Shown one piece after another: positions 58,343-64,000 of a DNA stretch of 64,000 nt. Source of the stretch: Marinobacter persicus (lineage in GTDB: Bacteria; Pseudomonadota; Gammaproteobacteria; Pseudomonadales; Oleiphilaceae); assembly GCF_002934325.1 (NCBI RefSeq), contig NZ_PTIV01000023.1, positions 1 through 64,000 on the forward strand. The letters run 5' to 3'. The notes under the pieces were generated by a model. That model did no database searches. It was not told the origin of the DNA and worked only from the letters and a program-made list of their open reading frames with translations. A program made the position numbers and the translations under genes. Each line of letters starts with the position of its first letter. Positions within the stretch are counted from its first letter, which is position 1.

Positions 58343-59881
58343 TCAGGACTCCTCGGAGCTACCCTGTTCGGCTTTGTGCTCCGGGCGCATGGCCGGGAAC
58401 AGGATCACGTCACGGATGGACGGGGAGTCGGTCAGCAGCATGGCCAGGCGGTCGATGCCAATGCCTTCACCAGCGGTCGGCGGCAGGCCGTATTCCAGGG
58501 CCATCACGTAGTCTTCGTCGTAGAACATCGCCTCGTCATCGCCGGCGTCCTTCTCGGCTACCTGAGCGCGGAAACGCTCGGCCTGGTCTTCGGCGTCGTT
58601 CAGCTCGGAGAAACCATTGGCGATTTCACGGCCACCCACGAACAGCTCGAAACGCTCGGTGACAAACGGATCGCTGTCCTTGCAGCGCGCCAGCGGCGAC
58701 ACTTCCTTCGGATAGTCAGTAATGAAGGTCGGCTGCATCAGGCGGTGCTCGGCGGTCTCCTCGAAGATCTCCACCTGGATCTTGCCCAGACCCCAGATGC
58801 CTTTCACCTGGATACCGAGTTGCTTGGCCAGATCGGTCGCCTGGGCCTTGTCGGCCAACTGCTCGCGGGTCACTTCCGGGTTATGGCGCAGGATGGCGTC
58901 CACCACCGTCAGGCGCTCGAACGGCTTGCCGAAATCGTATTCCACGGTTTCTTCGCTGCCATCCTTCAACACCCGGGTGTTGGTCACTGTGGTGGTGCCC
59001 AGCACCTGCTCGGTAATGGTGCGAAGCATCTCTTCGGTCAGGTCCATCAGGTCGTTGTAATCGGCAAACGCCTGGTAGAACTCGACCATGGTGAACTCGG
59101 GGTTGTGCCGGGTGGACAGCCCTTCGTTGCGGAAGTTGCGGTTGATCTCAAACACCCGCTCAAAGCCACCCACCACCAGGCGCTTGAGGAACAGCTCGGG
59201 CGCGATACGCAGGTACATGTCGATGCCCAGCGCGTTGTGGTGGGTGATGAAGGGGCGCGCTGTGGCGCCGCCCGGGATCACCTGCAGCATGGGGGTTTCC
59301 ACTTCCATGTAGTCCCGCTCGGTGAAGTACTGGCGCATCACGTTGATGATCTTGGAACGCGCGTAGAACACCCGACGGCTGTCCTCGTTCATCATCAGGT
59401 CGACGTACCGGTGGCGATAGCGCGCCTCGGTGTCGATCAGGCCTTTGTGCTTCTCCGGCAGCGGGCGCAGGGACTTGGTGAGCAGCACGTACTCATCCAT
59501 GGTCACGTACAGGTCGCCCTTGCCGGACTTGGAGAGGGTGCCACGAACGCCCACGATGTCGCCCAGATCCCAGTGCTTGGTGTCTTTCTGGACGTCCTTG
59601 GAGGCGTAGATCTGGATGCGGCCGGTCATGTCCTGAACCACCTTGAACGCCTTGCGGTCCAGCATCATGCGGCCGGCAATGGCCACCTGGATGCCCATTT
59701 CCGCCAGCTCTTCCTTGGATTTATCACCGTATTTTTCCTGCAGCTCGGCAGCGGTGGCATCGCGGCGGAAGTCGTTCGGGAACGAATTGCCCTGCTCGCG
59801 CATGGCGGCCAGTTTGGCGCGGCGCTCGGCAATCAGCTTGTTGTCCTCGTGCTGTGCGGCGTTCTGGGTCTGTTCAGTCAT
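58343..59881 (-). CDS. lysS: Lysyl-tRNA synthetase (class II)
   Basis: A 512-residue aminoacyl-tRNA synthetase. An N-terminal OB-fold anticodon domain (about 60-150) and the class II motifs follow: motif 2 [20 protein letters not shown] and motif 3 [10 protein letters not shown]. It follows prfB with a 51-base gap, the common prfB-lysS operon. Confidence 0.96.
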   Translation of the reverse strand: MTEQTQNAAQHEDNKLIAERRAKLAAMREQGNSFPNDFRRDATAAELQEKYGDKSKEELAEMGIQVAIAGRMMLDRKAFKVVQDMTGRIQIYASKDVQKDTKHWDLGDIVGVRGTLSKSGKGDLYVTMDEYVLLTKSLRPLPEKHKGLIDTEARYRHRYVDLMMNEDSRRVFYARSKIINVMRQYFTERDYMEVETPMLQVIPGGATARPFITHHNALGIDMYLRIAPELFLKRLVVGGFERVFEINRNFRNEGLSTRHNPEFTMVEFYQAFADYNDLMDLTEEMLRTITEQVLGTTTVTNTRVLKDGSEETVEYDFGKPFERLTVVDAILRHNPEVTREQLADKAQATDLAKQLGIQVKGIWGLGKIQVEIFEETAEHRLMQPTFITDYPKEVSPLARCKDSDPFVTERFELFVGGREIANGFSELNDAEDQAERFRAQVAEKDAGDDEAMFYDEDYVMALEYGLPPTAGEGIGIDRLAMLLTDSPSIRDVILFPAMRPEHKAEQGSSEES

Positions 59882-59932
59882 TTTGGCTCACTAAAGAAGT
59901 CGGGGTTGTCCGTAATGGTTGAATGGCGCCAC

Positions 59933-61028
59933 TTACAGCGCCATCTTCAGACTGGCTTCAATAAACTTGTCGATGTCACCGTCCAACACCGTCTGGGTGT
60001 TGCTGGTTTCGACCTTGGTGCGCAGATCCTTGATACGGCTGTCGTCCAGCACGTAGGAGCGGATCTGGCTGCCCCAGCCAATGTCGGCCTTGGCGTCTTC
60101 GGCCTTCTGTTTCTCGGCGTTGCGCTCCTGCATCTCACGCTCGAACAGCTTGGCTTTCAGCTGTTTCATGGCCTGGTCTTTGTTCTGGTGCTGGCTTCGG
60201 CCAGCCTGACAGGCCACGACGATGCCGGTGGGATTGTGGGTCAGTCGTACGGCGGACTCGGTCCGGTTAACGTGCTGACCACCGGCGCCGGAGGCGCGGT
60301 ATACATCCACCCGCAGGTCGGCCGGGTTGATCTCGATTTCAAAGCTGTCGTCCACTTCCGGTGATACGAACACGGAGGAGAACGACGTATGGCGGCGGTT
60401 GCCGGAATCGAACGGTGATTTACGCACCAGGCGGTGGACGCCGGTTTCGGTACGCAGCCAACCGTAGGCGTAGTCGCCCTGGATGTGGATGGTGGCGCTT
60501 TTGATGCCCGCCACATCGCCTTCCTGGAGTTCGACGATCTCGGCCTTGAAGCCGCGACGCTCGGCCCAGCGCAGGTACATGCGCAGCAACATGTTGGCCC
60601 AGTCCTGGGCTTCGGTGCCGCCGGAACCGGCCTGGATGTCGAGGTAGGCGTTGTTGGCGTCCATTTCACCGGAGAACATGCGGCGGAATTCGAGCTTCTC
60701 CAGCTCTTTATCCATCGCGGACAGGTCGCCTTCGATGTCTTCGACGGTGCCTTCGTCCTCTTCTTCCACGGCCATGTCGAGCAGGCTTTCGGCGTCGCTC
60801 AGGCCGTTGGTGAGGTTGTCGATGGTACGAACAATCAGTTCAAGATCGGATTGCTCTTTACCCAGGGCCTGGGCACGGTCGGGGTTGTCCCAGACGGTGG
60901 GCTGTTCGAGCTCTCGCTCGACTTCGGTCAGTCTTTCACTACGGCGATCGTAGTCAAAGATACCCCCTCAGCGCTTCGGTGCGCTCGCGAAGTTCTTTAA
61001 TCTTCGTCACTATGGGATTAACTTCCAT
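59933..61028 (-). CDS. prfB: Peptide chain release factor 2, with programmed +1 frameshift
   Basis: A 364-residue factor that reads UGA and UAA. The first frame opens at ATG 61028 and runs 24 codons to an in-frame TGA at 60956-60954. Reading resumes in +1 as in other prfB genes (see the shift-site entry). SPF anticodon motif in RKSPFDSG and catalytic GGQ in [14 protein letters not shown] are present. RF2 regulates its own level by the efficiency of this shift. A shorter frame starting at about 60775 would miss the N-terminus and is not the gene start. Confidence 0.96.
60951..60971 (-). promoter_or_regulatory. prfB programmed frameshift signal
   Basis: The minus strand reads AGGGGGTATCTTTGAC. 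AGGGGG acts as an internal Shine-Dalgarno that pushes the ribosome, and CTT TGA C is the slippery Leu codon plus weak stop. It is identical to the E. coli signal over this core. Confidence 0.95.
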
Positions 61029-61155
61029 GGAATCTCTTCTCGCGTTGGGAAATGATGCGATGAAATCAGGGGGCGAATTCTACCGGAATTTGGCGGGTAA
61101 ATCAGCTGTTAGCGGATAGGGAGTTGGCGCACCTCGCCTGCTGGATTTGGTGCGA

Positions 61156-61265
61156 GCACAGAATGCGGATGGCCTTTCCGGGAGACGCCGTGGATACGTC
61201 CATGTAGGCTTGACGAAAACATCCATGTTTTCGACACTCCCGGAAAGGCCACCCGCACTCTGCGC
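61156..61265. repeat. Long palindromic intergenic repeat
   Basis: Two arms of 29 bases, 61156-61184 and 61237-61265, are inverted copies with three mismatches; the core GGCCTTTCCGGGAG / CTCCCGGAAAGGCC is perfect. The loop contains a second perfect palindrome, CGAAAACAT-cc-ATGTTTTCG (61215-61234). The unit of about 110 bp looks like an extragenic palindromic repeat of the type scattered in marine gammaproteobacterial genomes; only one copy is in the window. Confidence 0.8.
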
Positions 61266-61373
61266 CCAAGACTGTTTGCAAACCGCCGGCTCGACAACCC
61301 AGATTCTTAAGCAGCCTGAAACCTCGTTTCACGCAGGCATTCTCTGTAGTCGAAAACTTCCCCAGCCTTTCCC

Positions 61374-61462
61374 TTCCGTGTTATTCCGTGTCTTCCGTGG
61401 CAAAAACCGTCTTTATCTTTTCTTTCTATTTCGTGTTCTTTCGTGGATTTAGTGGCAAAAAA
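61374..61462. repeat. Degenerate direct repeats of a TTCCGTG / TTTCGTG motif
   Basis: The stretch repeats TTCCGTG three times within 30 bases and then TTTCGTG twice, with the phrase GTGGCAAAAA twice (near 61397 and 61450). It runs into the recJ stop codon. Similar CGTG-rich intergenic tracts occur in many proteobacteria; function unknown. Confidence 0.55.
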
Positions 61463-63196
61463 TCACTCCAGCGGCTCCAGATAATCCACCAGTAACTGCA
61501 GGTTGGTCCGCCCCCGAAAGGTATTGGCATCCGGCTTGTACACCACTCTTGCACCCGTGCGGGTATAGTCCGGCACTTCCGGCCCCGTATTAAAAGCGAT
61601 GCCATCGATGATGCCGCCACCCTCGAACGGCTGGAGCACCAGCTTCAGGTGGTTTTCGCCAACAATGCGCTGGCTGACCACGCGGAAGTTGCCGTCGAAC
61701 ACCGGCTCGGGGAAGTGCTGCCCCCAGGGGCCGGCGCGTTTGAGCAGGTAGGCGGTGTCGAGGTTGAGTTCTTCCGGAGCCAGCGGGCCGTCGGTGGTGA
61801 TGGCGGCTTCCAGGTCTTCCGGTTGCAGTGTGTCGCGCACGGCCTGGTCAAAGGCGTTGCTGAAGCGTTCCAGGTCATCCCGGGCAATGCTCATGCCGGC
61901 GGCCATGGCGTGGCCGCCGAATTTTTTCATCAGACCCGGGTTTTTGGCGTCCACCGCCGCGAGCGCATCACGGATGTGCAGGCCGGGGATGGAGCGGGCG
62001 GAGCCTTTGAGGTGTTCGCCGTCGTCGTCCGGGGCGAAGGCGATGGTGGGCCGATGGGTCTGTTCGCGGATTCTTGCCGCGAGGATGCCAATCACGCCCT
62101 GGTGCCAGTCATCATCGAACAGCGCCAGACCCCAGGGCAGGCCTTCAAGGTCCAGGGACATGGAGGCCAGCAGATCCTGGGCCTGGGTTTTCATTTCCTT
62201 CTCGATGCTGCGCCGCTCGCGGTTGAAGTTGTCCAGCTCCCGGGCCAGGCGCTGGGCTTCGTCTCGGCTGTCAGCGAGCAAGCAGGCGATGCCGATGCTC
62301 ATGTCGTCCAGCCGGCCAGCGGCGTTCAAACGTGGGCCCACCACGAAGCCGAGGTCAGTGGCGCTAATTTCGGTGTAGTCGCGGCCGGCGACTTCCAGCA
62401 GCGCCAGGATGCCGGGGCGCGCTTCGCCCTTGCGGATGCGGCGGATGCCCTGCTCCACGAAGATCCGGTTGTTGTGGTCCAGGGGTACCACGTCCGCCAC
62501 CGTGCCCAGGGCCACCAGATCCAGCAGGTTGCCCAGGTTGGGTTCAGGATCGGGCAGCCGGTTGTGGTCGCGCAGGTATTTTCTCAGGGCGGTCAGTACG
62601 TAGAACATCACGCCCACGCCGGCGGCGTTTTTGCTCAGGAACGGGCAGCCGGGCTGGTTGGGGTTCACAATGGCATCGGCATCGGGCAGCTCGTCACCCG
62701 CCAGGTGGTGGTCAGTGATGACTACTTTCACGCCCAGCTCCCGCGCAACGCGCACCCCTTCAATGGCGGAAATGCCGTTGTCGACGGTCACCAGCAAATC
62801 CGGCAACTCGCCCTCTTCGCGCAACCGGTGAATAATGCCCGGCGTCAGGCCATAGCCATCGGCAAAGCGGCTCGGCACGCGGAAATCGATGGCCTCGATG
62901 CCCAGCATGGACAGCCCCAGCATGGCCACGGCGGTGCTGGTGGCACCGTCGGCATCGAAATCGCCCAGCACCATGACTCGCTGTTTCCCGGCAATGGCAT
63001 CGGCCAGCAGCTCCACCGCGCGGTCAATGCCACGCAGTTCCATGGGCGAGGCCAGGTATTTCAGGGTGTATTGCAGCTGTTCGTCGGACTTTACACCACG
63101 GGCAGCGTACAGTCGGCGAAGAATGGGGGGCAGGTTTTGCCCCCAGCTGCCCTGTTCAGGCGGCCGGGGGCGACGCAGGATCTTTTTGGGAGTCAT
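61463..63196 (-). CDS. recJ: Single-stranded-DNA-specific 5'-3' exonuclease RecJ
   Basis: A 577-residue DHH phosphoesterase for recombination and mismatch repair. Motif I GDFDADGATSTA near residue 79, the DNGISA motif, DHH in ITDHHLAGDE near 160, and DHHA1 part with GGHAMAAGMSI near 427. OB-fold C-terminus present. Full length. It lies two to five bases from the thrC gene start-side gene on the same strand. Confidence 0.95.
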   Translation of the reverse strand: MTPKKILRRPRPPEQGSWGQNLPPILRRLYAARGVKSDEQLQYTLKYLASPMELRGIDRAVELLADAIAGKQRVMVLGDFDADGATSTAVAMLGLSMLGIEAIDFRVPSRFADGYGLTPGIIHRLREEGELPDLLVTVDNGISAIEGVRVARELGVKVVITDHHLAGDELPDADAIVNPNQPGCPFLSKNAAGVGVMFYVLTALRKYLRDHNRLPDPEPNLGNLLDLVALGTVADVVPLDHNNRIFVEQGIRRIRKGEARPGILALLEVAGRDYTEISATDLGFVVGPRLNAAGRLDDMSIGIACLLADSRDEAQRLARELDNFNRERRSIEKEMKTQAQDLLASMSLDLEGLPWGLALFDDDWHQGVIGILAARIREQTHRPTIAFAPDDDGEHLKGSARSIPGLHIRDALAAVDAKNPGLMKKFGGHAMAAGMSIARDDLERFSNAFDQAVRDTLQPEDLEAAITTDGPLAPEELNLDTAYLLKRAGPWGQHFPEPVFDGNFRVVSQRIVGENHLKLVLQPFEGGGIIDGIAFNTGPEVPDYTRTGARVVYKPDANTFRGRTNLQLLVDYLEPLE

Positions 63197-63200
63197 GCCG

Positions 63201-64000
63201 TCAGGCGTTCTTCCAGTGCTTTGAGATGAAGCCCTGCACCTCGGAGAGGTCGTTGTCCAGAACGGTGTAACGCTCTTCGCGCTCGAACAGGTCGGCCATG
63301 TGGACCGGCAGCTCGGGCTTCACGCTCACGCCGGATTCCGCGACTGCATCCGGGAACTTGGCCGGGTGCGCGGTGCCGAGGGTGATCATGGGCACGGAGG
63401 CGTCACGGCGACAGTTACGGGCGGCACGCACGCCAATGGCGGTGTGCGGGTCCAGCAGGTATTCGTTCTGGTCGAACACTTCGCGAATGGTATCGCAGGT
63501 GGTCTTGTCGTCCACGGCATCGCTGTCGAACAGCTTGCGGGCGCTCTTCCAGCGGTAGTCTTCGATGCTCACCGGTCCCTTGCTGGCGTTTTCCAGCAAC
63601 TCTTTGACGGCGGCGCCATCACGGCCGTGCAAATCAAACAGCAGACGCTCGAAGTTGCTGGACACCATGATGTCCATGCTAGGCGACAGGGTATGCTCGA
63701 GCTGGTGCTGCTCGTACTTGTTGCCGCTCATGAAGCGGTGAAGGATGTCGTTTTTGTTGGTGGCGATCACCAACTGGCTGATGGGCAAGCCCATCTTTTT
63801 CGCCAGGTAACCGGCAAAGATGTCGCCGAAGTTGCCGGTGGGCACGGAGAACGCCATGCTGCGATCCGGGCCACCCAGCGACAGGGAAGCCTGAAAGTAG
63901 TACACAATCTGGGCCATGATCCGCGCCCAGTTGATGGAGTTCACCGCCGCCAGCTGGGTTTTGCCGCCCAGGAAGCTCTGGTCACCAAAGCTTTCCTTGA
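63201..64000 (-). CDS. thrC: Threonine synthase, C-terminal part (runs off the window)
   Basis: The last 266 codons or so of a PLP-dependent threonine synthase, which makes threonine from O-phosphohomoserine. Visible segments are the pre-domain helix NSINWARIMAQIVYYF, the PLP phosphate loop SVPTGNFGDIFAGYLAKKMG, NDILHRFM, PSMDIMVSSNFERLLFDL and the C-terminal LGTAHPAKFPDAV. The reading frame continues unbroken to the window edge, so no start is given. It is followed by recJ, which fits the hom-thrC-recJ order. Confidence 0.93.
   Translation of the reverse strand, partial: KESFGDQSFLGGKTQLAAVNSINWARIMAQIVYYFQASLSLGGPDRSMAFSVPTGNFGDIFAGYLAKKMGLPISQLVIATNKNDILHRFMSGNKYEQHQLEHTLSPSMDIMVSSNFERLLFDLHGRDGAAVKELLENASKGPVSIEDYRWKSARKLFDSDAVDDKTTCDTIREVFDQNEYLLDPHTAIGVRAARNCRRDASVPMITLGTAHPAKFPDAVAESGVSVKPELPVHMADLFEREERYTVLDNDLSEVQGFISKHWKNA

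Larger units (their letters stand above)
61029..61462. other. Intergenic region between prfB and recJ; no gene
   Basis: Short frames on both strands are Arg/Pro/Ser-rich and follow the symmetry of the repeats, so none is accepted as a gene. The region holds a large palindromic repeat and a run of TTCCGTG/TTTCGTG-like motifs, each listed. No promoter is obvious to me; prfB should start close to 61028 plus a short leader. Confidence 0.6.

Noticed and set aside
59933..60775. Shorter prfB starting inside the gene
   Set aside because: The programmed frameshift explains the missing N-terminus, and the combined frame restores the full RF2 length.

Overview
The window looks like a gammaproteobacterial chromosome segment of about 59-60% GC, most probably Marinobacter or a close relative. 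This is an inference from protein character and gene order: cysM-rlmD-relA-mazG beside a BarA/GacS kinase; rpoE-rseA-rseB-rseC-mucD followed by lepA-lepB-DUF4845-rnc-era-recO-pdxJ; lysS-prfB-recJ-thrC. Almost everything is core genome. The accessory content is an integron gene cassette at the left edge, an iron-siderophore uptake block, and some repeat and relic sequences.

Layout. 1-640: integron material read on the minus strand, with a well-formed 101-bp attC, one membrane-protein cassette gene whose stop lies in the attC, and a core-site junction upstream; no integrase gene is present. 640-1054: non-coding or degenerate DNA with inverted repeats. 1055-3945: a copper chaperone, a PsiE-like membrane protein, YjdM, YaiI and a secreted tandem OB-fold-like protein. 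3994-10580: a Fur-box-flanked iron block holding an exporter-fold ABC protein, FhuC/FhuD/FhuB-like importer genes, a FhuF-like reductase and a 30-residue membrane protein on the opposite strand. 10685-23526: mixed metabolism and envelope genes (soluble aldose dehydrogenase, Gfa, DacB, SDR, EAL phosphodiesterase, tartrate-dehydrogenase family, aminotransferase, hydroxyacid dehydrogenase, LuxR-type response regulator, MurI, NudC). Just upstream of the response regulator is a short relic of the 3' end of an acetyl-CoA synthetase gene.

23667-33100: plsB, rsmJ, tsaB, adk, a YbaK-HDOD fusion and ppc. 33203-33780: two small paralogous, possibly ribbon-helix-helix proteins facing each other. 33923-42336: mazG, relA, rlmD and cysM on the minus strand, divergent from a large BarA-type hybrid kinase. 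42340-53187: two long minus-strand units, the ribosome/secretion/RNA-processing operon and the envelope-stress operon, which starts at a candidate sigma-E-type promoter. 53204-57535: nadB, sdhE, a CptA-like gene, ygfZ and an HDOD gene on the plus strand. 57542-64000: ung, lysS, prfB (with its classical programmed +1 frameshift), a palindromic intergenic repeat, recJ and the 3' part of thrC, which runs off the window.

Convergent pairs 16586/18401 and 20007/21745 are separated by strong bidirectional terminators. No rRNA, tRNA, CRISPR array, transposase or phage gene was found.
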